Below, one piece after another: positions 7,589-15,532 of a stretch of 64,000 nucleotides of DNA (within the stretch, counting starts at the first letter, position 1; every line of letters starts with the position of its first letter). This DNA comes from Kribbella sp. VKM Ac-2568 (lineage in GTDB: Bacteria; Actinomycetota; Actinomycetes; Propionibacteriales; Kribbellaceae). A model generated the notes under the pieces. The model saw nothing but the letters and a program-made list of their open reading frames with translations, ran no database searches and was not told where the DNA came from. The translations under genes and the position numbers were made by a program. The stretch covers positions 1-64,000 of the forward strand of contig NZ_SLVF01000006.1 of assembly GCF_004345365.1 (NCBI RefSeq). The letters are read 5' to 3'.

Positions 7589-7770
7589 TTGTCCTTGCCG
7601 GTAAGGGGGATCCAGCCCTGATGAATGGCGTCGCTCACCATTGGTAAGGGAGCGCGTGCTGGCGCTCGATCCGGCGCAGCGTGAGGTGCGGATCGGTCGA
7701 TCGGGAGAAGGCCATGATCGGTGAAAGTACCCGACCTCTGCTTGTCGGTCTTGGCGAATAGGTTGGTCGC
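7589..7770. other. Intergenic region without a recognizable gene
   Basis: Nothing convincing is encoded between the ogt hairpin and the hydrolase. A TAGGTT box 6 nt before the ATG at 7771 could be the -10 element of a leaderless hydrolase transcript, but I see no good -35 partner. Confidence 0.4.
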
Positions 7771-8442
7771 ATGACCTCACCTCTGCTGTTCCTCAGTGGC
7801 GCCGGCCTCCCTGCCTGGATCTGGGACGACGTCCGCGCCGCCCACCCCGACTCGTCCGTTGCCGCGTACCCGGACACGGGAACGCTGCAGGACTACGCCA
7901 CCAAGGTCCTGGCGGAGGCACCCGAGCGATTCGTCATCGTCGCCCACTCCATCGGCGGTGTCGTCGCCAGCCAACTCCTGGCCAAGGCGCCCGAGCGAGT
8001 CGACGCCCTCCTCGGCATCGCCGCCTCCTTCCCCAAGCCCGGCCAGTCCTTCCTCAAAGCCCTACCGTTCCCGAACAAGCTGATCATCAGCCTCGCCATG
8101 CGCCTTGCCGGCACCAAACCCCCCGAAAAAGCCATCCGCACAGGCTTGACCGGCGGCGTCGACCCCGCCCAGGCCGACCGCATCGTCGCCGAGTTCAAGC
8201 CCGAATCCCAACACCTCTACCGAGACCCCGTCCCCGCCCGCCACTTCCCCGCCCACACCGCCTACCTCCAAACCACCCAAGACAAAGAGTTCCCTCCGTC
8301 CCTCCAACAGACCTACATCACCAACCTCAACCCCACCGACACCAAGACCATCCCCGCCGGCCACCTACCGATGCTCACAGCAACAACCGAGCTTTCCCTT
8401 GCCATCAAGGATTTCCTGGAAGCGTCACCGCAGGAGCACTAG
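7771..8442 (+). CDS. Alpha/beta-fold hydrolase
   Basis: This 223-residue protein has the alpha/beta hydrolase core: an oxyanion-region strand (LLFLSGAGLPAWIWDDV, residues 5-21), the nucleophile elbow AHSIGG near residue 60 with Ser as nucleophile, and a late histidine in AGHLPML near residue 200. It is of the small-molecule esterase/lipase-like type; the substrate is unknown. It stands alone between a terminator and a convergent methyltransferase. No Shine-Dalgarno is seen, so it may be leaderless. Confidence 0.78.
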   Translation: MTSPLLFLSGAGLPAWIWDDVRAAHPDSSVAAYPDTGTLQDYATKVLAEAPERFVIVAHSIGGVVASQLLAKAPERVDALLGIAASFPKPGQSFLKALPFPNKLIISLAMRLAGTKPPEKAIRTGLTGGVDPAQADRIVAEFKPESQHLYRDPVPARHFPAHTAYLQTTQDKEFPPSLQQTYITNLNPTDTKTIPAGHLPMLTATTELSLAIKDFLEASPQEH

Positions 8443-8580
8443 GCGGCAGGGCCAAGCAACCCCAACCGCAACTGCTTTCATCCGCCCCGCAGACAGCGGT
8501 CAGTCGACTGCACCTGCTAGCGGATGGAAGCTACCTGCACGTGCGCGCGACGGTCAGCCGCGGCAGCGCAGTACGAGCGA

Positions 8581-9261
8581 TCATTCCCCAGCAGGAACAC
8601 GAATCTCGAGGATCAACCGCCGACGCCCGCCCCACTCGCGCTTGTAGACCTTGTAGTCCTTGATCCCCGCCGCAGTGCAGAGCCGTCCGTAGCTGGCTTC
8701 GTCGTGGATGAAGTGCACGCTGCTCGTACCGAAGTGCTCGGTGGTGACGATCCGGTGCTCCGGGCCCTGCCGGAGCCCGTTCGCGATCTCGGACGCCGTC
8801 GCGGGACCCCAGATCGGGCCCTCGATCACCGCCAGACCGCCCGGCTTCAAGACGCGCGAGATCTCCCAGATCGTCGACATCTGCTCGTCCTCGGAGAACA
8901 ACTCGTGGAACGCGGTCCACAGGCAGATCACGGCGTCGAACGAGTCCGACTTGTACGGCAGATCCGTCATCGAGCCGATCGCCCAGTCGATCGACAGTTC
9001 CTCCTCGGCCGCCTTCGCACGGCCGGCCTCGACCAGGTTCGGGGAGATGTCGAGCGCACGCACGACCTTGCCCGCCCGCCTCAGCGGCAGGCTGATCCTG
9101 CCGTACCCACAGCACAGGTCGAGTACGGACTCCCGGCCTTCCAGGAGTTCCTCGACGGCCTCGACGGTGGCGGCGTCACGTTCAGGCGTGGTGCGACTGG
9201 CGAGCCCCTCGACCCCGAGTTCTTCGTACTCGGCCCGGCTGCGCAGTGCAGAATTCAGCAT
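8581..9261 (-). CDS. Class I SAM-dependent methyltransferase
   Basis: The protein (226 residues from the ATG at 9261) has motif I VLDLCCGYGRISLPL near residue 47, an acidic motif II (ALDISPN), FDAVICLWTAFHEL near 107 and motif post-II LKPGGLAVIEGP. It belongs to the methyltransferase 11/25 type acting on an unknown small molecule. The ATG at 9261 is preferred over one 30 nt upstream because a good promoter places the transcript start at this ATG with no leader. Confidence 0.82.
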   Translation of the reverse strand: MLNSALRSRAEYEELGVEGLASRTTPERDAATVEAVEELLEGRESVLDLCCGYGRISLPLRRAGKVVRALDISPNLVEAGRAKAAEEELSIDWAIGSMTDLPYKSDSFDAVICLWTAFHELFSEDEQMSTIWEISRVLKPGGLAVIEGPIWGPATASEIANGLRQGPEHRIVTTEHFGTSSVHFIHDEASYGRLCTAAGIKDYKVYKREWGGRRRLILEIRVPAGE

Positions 9262-9267
9262 TGCGCA

Positions 9268-9297
9268 AGTATCCCGGCCCCGAGGTGTCACTGTCAG
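9268..9297 (-). promoter_or_regulatory. Leaderless promoter of the methyltransferase
   Basis: On the minus strand CTGACA (9292-9297) is followed after 18 nt by GATACT (9268-9273), and then 6 nt (TTGCGC) plus A lead to the ATG at 9261. Both boxes match the housekeeping sigma consensus well, and the distance puts the transcription start at the start codon. Confidence 0.65.
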
Positions 9298-9325
9298 TAC
9301 CGGGTGCCAGACAACTGCGAAGGCG

Positions 9326-10654
9326 TTATCTGGCCCGCGACTTGCCCAGGCGGCCGAAGAGAATCGCAGCCAGCATCGAGATGATGATCGAGGTGTACGT
9401 CGCGCCGAGCCAGCCGGGGACGGGTTGACCGTTGAACAGGCGCGACTGGAGGTCCATCCAGAACGGCGACCAGCCTTCCACCGTGCCGGGGTTCACCAAC
9501 TGGTAGGCGACGAACCCACACACCCAGGCCAGCGCGGGCGGCCAACGGAACCGTGCGGTATCGGACACATCCCAGCGCATCTTGCTGACCAGGAAGAAGT
9601 CCGCGATCGCGACCGCGAAGAGCGGGATGAACACCGAACCGATCAGATAGAGGAACTGCGTGTAGTTGCCCAGGTCAACCAGCAGCGCGAGCCCGGTGGC
9701 GATCACGCCGATCACCAAGGAGATCCACCGGCGGTCCAGGTGACCGATCAGGTTGTGCGCGGCCATCGTGGTCGAGTAGACGTTCGCGTAGGCCTCGTCC
9801 ACCTCGTCAACCAGTAGCACGAACAACGCGATCGCACCCGCGGGCAAGGTGACCAGTGCGGTGATCACGTCGGTGCTGTTGGTCTGCAGGGTGGCGACCG
9901 CCAGTACGCCGAGTGCGTAGTACAGCATCGCGGCGAGGCCGTAGCCGAGGGCGGAACCGGCGAAGGCGGCCTTGTTCGTCCGCGAGTGCCGGGTGTAGTC
10001 GGCGGCCAGCGGGGCGAAGGAGACGACCCCGGCGGCGGCCAGGTCGACGGCCGGCCAGAAGCCGAACACGCTGTCCTGCGGGAGATCGTGGACCGGCTTC
10101 CTGAGCACCGCGACGAACAAGTAGACCGAGGCGATCAGCACCAGCCAGACCATGAACTTGCGGAGCAGTTTGACGCTGCCCAGCGGTCGCACGGCCATCG
10201 CGGTGGCGATCACGCCGGCCAGGATCACGAACAGCCAGCGCCAGCGCTCGCTCGTCACCGCCACGGCGGCCGCGGAGATGACGATGATCTCCATCGTGGC
10301 CCAGCCGATGTTCTGCGCGATGTTGAGCACGGTCGGCGCCATCGAGCCGCGGCGCCCGAACAATCCGCGCAGGCTGGCCATCGCCGGCGCACCCGTCTGC
10401 GAGCCGAACACGGCCGCGCCGCCGAGCACCAGCGCGCCGATCCCGCAGCCGACGACGACCGCGAGCAGGCCCTTCACCAGCGAGCCCGTGTACGCCGCGA
10501 CGAGCGCTCCGGTGACCGGGCCGAACAAGGAGATCCCGAAGTTGCCCCAGAGGGTGAACTGGTCGAGGAAGCCGAGCGTGCGCGGGGCATCCGTGGTGAG
10601 GACGAGCGGCGCCTCGGTGTCGGTACTGGTCGAGCGTGCAGCAGTTGTGGTCAT
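9326..10654 (-). CDS. NCS1-family transporter, probable thiamine-precursor (HMP) importer, CytX-like
   Basis: The 442-residue protein has about 12 hydrophobic segments and the NCS1/cytosine-permease signatures, including LDQFTLWGNFGISLFGPVTGA near the N-terminus and FAPLAADYTRHSR near residue 215. Cytosine permeases alone would not need thiamine control, but a TPP riboswitch directly precedes this gene. This makes a CytX-like importer of hydroxymethylpyrimidine or a related thiamine precursor the best call. The ATG at 10654 lies 11 nt after the riboswitch end. Confidence 0.85.
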   Translation of the reverse strand: MTTTAARSTSTDTEAPLVLTTDAPRTLGFLDQFTLWGNFGISLFGPVTGALVAAYTGSLVKGLLAVVVGCGIGALVLGGAAVFGSQTGAPAMASLRGLFGRRGSMAPTVLNIAQNIGWATMEIIVISAAAVAVTSERWRWLFVILAGVIATAMAVRPLGSVKLLRKFMVWLVLIASVYLFVAVLRKPVHDLPQDSVFGFWPAVDLAAAGVVSFAPLAADYTRHSRTNKAAFAGSALGYGLAAMLYYALGVLAVATLQTNSTDVITALVTLPAGAIALFVLLVDEVDEAYANVYSTTMAAHNLIGHLDRRWISLVIGVIATGLALLVDLGNYTQFLYLIGSVFIPLFAVAIADFFLVSKMRWDVSDTARFRWPPALAWVCGFVAYQLVNPGTVEGWSPFWMDLQSRLFNGQPVPGWLGATYTSIIISMLAAILFGRLGKSRAR

Positions 10655-10665
10655 GGCTGACCTGC

Positions 10666-10768
10666 TCCCTACGCCGGCATTACCCGGTCAGGTTCAGGCG
10701 GTCGGCGGCCCGGCTGGTTCTCAGCTCGTCGCCCTCTCAGCCCGCTCTATCGGCGCGAGCTCCCGCGG
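10666..10768 (-). promoter_or_regulatory. TPP (THI element) riboswitch
   Basis: Read on the minus strand, the region contains the THI-box landmarks in order: CGGGCTGAGAGGG, a second arm with GCTGAGA, then CTGAACCTGACCGGGTAATG and CCGGCGTAGGGAG. These match the conserved P2/P4/P5 and J segments of TPP aptamers. The 3' end of the aptamer, GTAGGGAG, is also the only Shine-Dalgarno-like sequence before the ATG 11 nt later. TPP binding should therefore hide the ribosome site directly. There is no separate terminator between the aptamer and the gene. Confidence 0.92.
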
Positions 10769-10795
10769 AGGTGGTTACCGCGCCAACGATACGCC

Positions 10796-11458
10796 TTACC
10801 CGGCTTTGTATACACCCGCGTACCGGTGGATGAACGCCGCGAGCTCCGGGCCGTTCGTGAGCACGGGCATGTGGGACCCGGTCGGCAGCGTCCAGGACTC
10901 GCCGTGGGACAGCTCGGCGACCTCCTGGATCCATCGCTGCGGGGCGATCCGGTCGTGCGCCGAGCGAACGACCAGCGTCGGTATCTGGAGCCTGCGGACG
11001 GCCGCGGCCAGATCGTAGTGCCGTGCGGCCTCCATGGCCCGGGCCATCGACGGGAAGCTCGTCCGGAAGTACTGGCGGCTCAGGGTCGGCACTAGCCGGG
11101 GGTCGTCCCAGACAGCCGAACGGGCCCACCTGGCGGCCAGTGTCGGCCAGCCGGACGCCCGGACGTCGCCGCTCGGCGCGACGAGCACCAGCGCCTTGGC
11201 GAGGCCGGGGTGGGCGAGGGCGGCCGCTACGACGATCTGGCAACTCGCCGAGTGCCCGACCAGTACGGCGCGCTCTGGCAGCCGTTGCGCCAGTCGCTCG
11301 GCCAGTGCCTCGGTGTGGAGGTCAACACCCCTGCGTGCCTTGCTGCCGTACCCGGGGAGCGTCACGACCTCGTACGGCGCCTCGACGTGGCGCAGGGTGG
11401 GCGCGTACGACTCCGGCCCGAGTCCGAGCCCGGGAACCAGGACGACCGGCGTGGTCAT
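10796..11458 (-). CDS. Alpha/beta-fold hydrolase
   Basis: The 220-residue protein has VVLVPGLGLGPESYAP at the N-terminus (oxyanion region), the nucleophile elbow VGHSASCQ near residue 68, a late Asp in SAHDRIAP near 167 and His in TGSHMPVL near 193. It is thus a complete alpha/beta hydrolase of unknown substrate. It overlaps the upstream membrane-protein gene by 4 nt (ATGA), so the two form an operon. It ends just before the TPP riboswitch of the next gene and does not share it. Confidence 0.8.
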   Translation of the reverse strand: MTTPVVLVPGLGLGPESYAPTLRHVEAPYEVVTLPGYGSKARRGVDLHTEALAERLAQRLPERAVLVGHSASCQIVVAAALAHPGLAKALVLVAPSGDVRASGWPTLAARWARSAVWDDPRLVPTLSRQYFRTSFPSMARAMEAARHYDLAAAVRRLQIPTLVVRSAHDRIAPQRWIQEVAELSHGESWTLPTGSHMPVLTNGPELAAFIHRYAGVYKAG

Positions 11459-12375
11459 TCCCAGGGCGGGCGGTCGGGAGCCGCCTTGACCACGGGGTTC
11501 GACACCTCCGGCTTGAGCTCGCGGTAGCCGAGCCCGAACCCGACAGCGAGGAGCAGCAGGCCGACACCGCCCCAGCCGTACGCCGTGGGCAGGCGGTGCA
11601 GGGAGTCGTCGATGGCACCCATGCCGGTGGTGAGCACCATCACCATCCAGATCAGCAGCGGGATGAGCGACAGGGCGACCAGGCCGAGTCCGCCGAGCTC
11701 GACAGGGTCCGGTTGCTGCCCGGCCGTCCGGCGGCTCATCACGTCACGGAGCCACATCACGATGGCCGCGACGCCGACGACGAGGATGAGGAGTTGGCCG
11801 ATCGTGTCGATGACGTCGGTGCGGAGCGGGTGGTTCAGGGACGAGCCCGGGGCTTGGGAGATCTCACGGAGGGACACCCGCTGGACCGAGAGGACCAGGA
11901 GGCCGTAGACCGCTGCGATGATCGTGGCGAGCAGCAGCACCCGGGCCGCGCGGGGATCACGAGGCGCGGAGTCTCTACCGTACGCCGGGAGCTCGTGCTG
12001 CTGGGGGTGCGCCGCGGGGCCGTACGGGTGACCCGGGCGGTAGGTGGGCGGCTGGTTGTACGCGGACTGCGGGTCGCCGTACTGGCCCGGTGCCGCTGCG
12101 CCTGGTCCGCCTGGTGCACCCGGTCCGCCTGGTGCGCCGTACTGGCCGGGATGGGGTTCGCTGTACGGGCCGGGGGCGCCGTACTGGCCCGGCTGACCCT
12201 GGTAGGCGCCGGGCTCGGGTGGGGCGACGTACGAGCCGGGCGGGGGCTGGTCGTGGTACGGGCTGGAGCCGTAGGTGTTGCCGCCGTACGGGGTCGGCTT
12301 GGCGTAGTGGTCCTGTTCGCCGGACTCGTCGGGGTCGTCGCCCCGGCCGTAGGTGGGGAACTGAGGTGACGACAT
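11455..12375 (-). CDS. Pro/Gly/Tyr-rich membrane protein
   Basis: I do not recognize a named family. The first about 135 residues are low-complexity, rich in P, G, Q and Y (repeats like GQYGAPG), as in many actinobacterial envelope proteins. The rest has about four membrane segments (near 145-165, 185-205, 225-250 and 275-295). A clear GAGGGAG lies before the ATG at 12375. The disordered head is probably cytoplasmic. It is co-transcribed with a hydrolase, which gives no clear clue to its job. Confidence 0.75.
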   Translation of the reverse strand: MSSPQFPTYGRGDDPDESGEQDHYAKPTPYGGNTYGSSPYHDQPPPGSYVAPPEPGAYQGQPGQYGAPGPYSEPHPGQYGAPGGPGAPGGPGAAAPGQYGDPQSAYNQPPTYRPGHPYGPAAHPQQHELPAYGRDSAPRDPRAARVLLLATIIAAVYGLLVLSVQRVSLREISQAPGSSLNHPLRTDVIDTIGQLLILVVGVAAIVMWLRDVMSRRTAGQQPDPVELGGLGLVALSLIPLLIWMVMVLTTGMGAIDDSLHRLPTAYGWGGVGLLLLAVGFGLGYRELKPEVSNPVVKAAPDRPPWE

Positions 12376-12434
12376 CGCTGCTCCCTCGGCTCGATCGGAC
12401 CTTCTCCGGCCTAGGTTCTCACGAGCAGGAGGTA

Positions 12435-13292
12435 CTACGTCGCCTTGATCGTGGGCCAGGCGTTCGGGAGGCAGCCGCCGAGGCCCTTGGTCTGCTGCAT
12501 CATCACCGGCGCGGGCGTCTTCGCCTTGGCGCAGGTGGAGTGGCCGTGGCCGAGCGCGTGGCCGACCTCGTGGTTGACGAGGTAGCTGCGGTAGAGGTCG
12601 ACCTGGCCGGAGTATGCGGGCACAGCGTACATCCAGCGCTTGGCGTTGAGCACGACCCGGTCGTCCACGCGGCAGGAGACCTCGCCGCCGGTGTCGAGCG
12701 GCAGGCAGAGCTTGTCGGTCAGCGTCGGGGTCGCGACGATGATGCGGAGGTCGACGTCGGCCTTGTCGGTCCGCTCGAAGCTGACCGGGTGAATCGCCTG
12801 CCAGCCGCGCGCGTCCGTCAGCGTCTTGTGGATGGCCGCGGCGACGACCGCTCCGTTGAAGGACAGCCCTTCCTCGATCTCGACCCGATACGTGAGCTTG
12901 TCCCGCTCACCGGTCGCCTTCGAGAAGCCCGGGACCACCGCCAGCCGCCCGGTCGAGACGAGCACGTTCGGCTTCGACCCCTTGGGCTGCCGGGTCAAGG
13001 TAGGTGCCGGGCGCAACGGCGTGGTCAACGTTGCCGTCGGCGTCGGAACAGGCGTCGGCGTCACCACCGGAGGCAGCGACGGCTCACTCGCCGCGACAGC
13101 ACTGCCACTGAACTGAGCGGCCAGACTGCTCTGCTTGGTGGCATCCGGATGCACCACCATCACGACTCCCAGCACCGCCAGCGCGCTCACCGAGAACCAC
13201 TGCGCCTTGTGCGACTTCCGCCGGCTGTGCCGCCCACTCCGACGACGACGAGCACGCGCGCTGGCACGCTGCCCATTCCGCCCGGTGGTCAT
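12435..13292 (-). CDS. DUF3152 family secreted or membrane-anchored zinc metalloprotease-like protein
   Basis: The 285-residue protein starts with about 28 Arg/Lys-rich residues, then a hydrophobic segment (WFSVSALAVLGVVMVV, about 32-47) and a Pro/Thr-rich linker. The C-terminal domain carries NHEVGHALGHGH near residue 245, a zinc-binding HExxHxxGxxH motif with Val in place of x, plus paired cysteines. These features match DUF3152, an actinobacterial family of predicted extracellular peptidases. Targets are unknown. It is a single gene in the same direction as the preceding operon. Confidence 0.85.
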   Translation of the reverse strand: MTTGRNGQRASARARRRRSGRHSRRKSHKAQWFSVSALAVLGVVMVVHPDATKQSSLAAQFSGSAVAASEPSLPPVVTPTPVPTPTATLTTPLRPAPTLTRQPKGSKPNVLVSTGRLAVVPGFSKATGERDKLTYRVEIEEGLSFNGAVVAAAIHKTLTDARGWQAIHPVSFERTDKADVDLRIIVATPTLTDKLCLPLDTGGEVSCRVDDRVVLNAKRWMYAVPAYSGQVDLYRSYLVNHEVGHALGHGHSTCAKAKTPAPVMMQQTKGLGGCLPNAWPTIKAT

Positions 13293-13703
13293 GACGATTC
13301 ACCCTAGCGACTCCCCGGTAATTCCCGAAAGGCCCCTCCACCGCCGAACCTCCCCACACCACCGAGCATCCGCCTCGCGCCGCGCGCGGAAGGCGGAGTA
13401 CCTCGCGATCAGACCTAAGCCGGACTCCCGGCAGACGGCGAGCTGACCTGAACTTGTCGAAGCCTGGGCAGACCAGCGGACGACATCACAGCAAGCGTCG
13501 CCACTACCACCGTGACTACGAACCATCGGATGCGCGGATGCCTACGGTGGAGGGACTACTCAGCGGTCCAAGAGGGCGACGCCAGACCGCCTGACAATTT
13601 CTGACGGTCGAGCAGGCGAACAACTGTCAGGATTACCCATCAGGCTCAGTCGGCTGACTTGGTTGGGCGACCACGGCTCACGTGCTGATTTACAGGAGAC
13701 AGA
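13293..13703. other. 411-nt intergenic region, no gene seen
   Basis: No frame here has convincing coding character. The only clear signal is an AGGAG Shine-Dalgarno (13693-13697) for the HipA-like gene. Two CTGAC direct repeats near 13596-13610 and a CTGTCAG near 13623 could be regulator-binding sites, but no promoter can be fixed by eye. The base composition drops towards the right end, where the lower-GC HipA/DUF3037 pair begins. Confidence 0.4.
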
Positions 13704-14510
13704 ATGACAGCCCCAGGGGACGCGTGGTCGGACGCCGCCCTGATAAAGGCGCTCGCACACAGGGCGCCGGTCGAGGCGTCGGCACAGCTCTTCATTCGGC
13801 ATGCCTCTACTGGGGCGAAGCCGATCTTGGCGGTTGCTGACAACGGGAAGAGTTACTGGCTGAAGTGGCCCGACAACCCGCACGGAAGCCTGTCCCTCGC
13901 CCACAAGATGATCGTTGCCCAGGTCGGGCAACTAATCGGCGCTCCTGTCCGGCCGGTGGCCCTGATCCATGTCGATCCCGCGCTTGTCGAGGACTACTAC
14001 ATCGGCGGCGAGCGACCGGTGGCCGGCACCTTCTTTGCTTCAGAACTTCTCCATGATGTGGAGGAGCACACAACGATCACGCGCGTTGCGCGCGATGGCA
14101 ACTCCCACCGTTTTCCTCATTACCTGGCCCTTTGGGACCTGTGCCTGGGTACAGATCTGCAGCTTCTCTATCACCTCACGGAGCATCATCAGGTTTGGTC
14201 AATCGACCACGGTCTGTGGTTCGACAGCCTTGAGGCTGACTGGTCGCCTGACCTGTTGGCGGAGCGAGTAGACAAGCACTGGCCGTGGCCAGAGGAGGCT
14301 CTGCCGGCAGGACTCGACGGCAGCGCCTTCAGAAGCGCCGCAGATGCCGTCGACGGGCTGACCGGCACTGATCTCGCGAACATCATGGGTAGCGTGCCGC
14401 TAGAGTCGGGCGTATCAGATCAAAGCCTGCGTGCCCTGGCCATGTTCATCCACGCGCGGCGGCCCACTGTGTCGCAGCGACTCCGTGAGTCAGCCGACTC
14501 GTTTCAGTGA
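13704..14510 (+). CDS. HipA-like kinase family protein
   Basis: The 268-residue protein resembles the short HipA-like kinase family rather than full HipA. It has an ATP-lysine region (SYWLKWPDNPHGSLSLAHKMIVAQVGQLIG split across residues 49-78), where K is the candidate catalytic lysine, and WSIDHGLWF near residue 170, where Asp is the candidate metal ligand. HipA proteins phosphorylate proteins such as tRNA synthetases and induce dormancy. AGGAG precedes the ATG. A DUF3037 gene follows after 12 nt, a pairing seen in other bacteria. GC is lower than in the neighbours, which suggests transfer. Confidence 0.75.
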   Translation: MTAPGDAWSDAALIKALAHRAPVEASAQLFIRHASTGAKPILAVADNGKSYWLKWPDNPHGSLSLAHKMIVAQVGQLIGAPVRPVALIHVDPALVEDYYIGGERPVAGTFFASELLHDVEEHTTITRVARDGNSHRFPHYLALWDLCLGTDLQLLYHLTEHHQVWSIDHGLWFDSLEADWSPDLLAERVDKHWPWPEEALPAGLDGSAFRSAADAVDGLTGTDLANIMGSVPLESGVSDQSLRALAMFIHARRPTVSQRLRESADSFQ

Positions 14511-14522
14511 AGGGGGTCTGAA

Positions 14523-15392
14523 ATGCGATACGACTACTGGGTCATCCGCTATGTTCCGGACCCCATCCGCGGAGAGTTCGTGAACATCGGTGTCATCGCG
14601 GGCAAGGGAGACGACTGGTCGTTCCGTAGGGTCAGTAATCTGCGCCGAGCATCTCGCCTGGGCGGTTTCGCAAGTCTGACAGATTCATTTCTCAGGAGGA
14701 TCGAGGATTCGATCGCATCGCGTCTCGATGCAGTCGAGGCACTGATCCCGAGCGAGCCATCGGAACTCTTCGGTCGGGGCGAAGTCGAAGACCTCCGAGT
14801 CCGAATGAACAACCTGGTTCAATTGTCTGAGTCGCGACCGGTCCTCGCGGCGACGTCAGAAGAAGCGGCGGACCTGGCGTTCGAGCTCATGGTTGTCGAT
14901 TCTGATGTTGATGTGAGGCACCGCTCCCGAACTACCGTGGTTCACAAGCTCCGAGCCGCCTTTGATCTGCGGCCTGAACTGGTGCACCACGTGGCACGTT
15001 TTCACGTAGCCTCTGTCGGCGCACAAGAGACGGGGATTGACTTCGCCGTCAAGGACGGCGTTGTCCATCAGATGTCCCAAGTCTGGGCGTTCGACGTGAA
15101 GAACACCCGCCACCTCCAGACACAGATCCAAGCTTGGAATTATCTGCTCGGGCTGCTCCGTCAGGATGGTGGAGCCCTCGTCCGTCGCGGGCGTCACGAC
15201 GGCGTGAGCATCCCGCACGACGTCGATATCAACGCCGTGTTCACTGCGCCGACCACGTCAGACGGTGAAGCGCAGTTCGAGATTGCCAAGGATGGTTGGC
15301 AGCGACTCGGCGTGGAAGTGGTCTCATCATCCGATTCAGAAGCCATCGTCGACGCAGCAGCCCGGCTCCTCACGGCAAGCTCGCCCTCGTAA
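14523..15392 (+). CDS. DUF3037 family protein, partner of the HipA-like kinase
   Basis: The 289-residue protein begins with YDYWVIRYVPDPIRGEFVNIGVIAG, the hallmark of DUF3037, whose function is unknown. No membrane segment, signal peptide or nuclease motif is visible. A GGGGG run lies just before the ATG, and the gap to the HipA-like gene is 12 nt, so they form one transcription unit. By analogy with HipBA it could be an antidote or a target-recognition partner of the kinase, but it lacks the helix-turn-helix expected of HipB. Codons ending in A or T are more frequent than in flanking genes. Confidence 0.75.
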   Translation: MRYDYWVIRYVPDPIRGEFVNIGVIAGKGDDWSFRRVSNLRRASRLGGFASLTDSFLRRIEDSIASRLDAVEALIPSEPSELFGRGEVEDLRVRMNNLVQLSESRPVLAATSEEAADLAFELMVVDSDVDVRHRSRTTVVHKLRAAFDLRPELVHHVARFHVASVGAQETGIDFAVKDGVVHQMSQVWAFDVKNTRHLQTQIQAWNYLLGLLRQDGGALVRRGRHDGVSIPHDVDINAVFTAPTTSDGEAQFEIAKDGWQRLGVEVVSSSDSEAIVDAAARLLTASSPS

Positions 15393-15532
15393 CCATCGCT
15401 CGCACGCACCCTCTCGAGTTCGCAAGTCATCTTGGGTGGGCGCTTGTGCAGAGGTCCCAGCCATAGACCTGAGCGATGACGTCGGAGCGTAGCCTCGGGT
15501 GGGCGGGAGCGGCGACGGAGGAGCTGCGTGGG

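Noticed and set aside
13704..15392. HipA-like and DUF3037 pair as a classical HipBA toxin-antitoxin system
   Set aside because: There is no helix-turn-helix HipB-like protein and the kinase is shorter than HipA, so the classical label is not justified.
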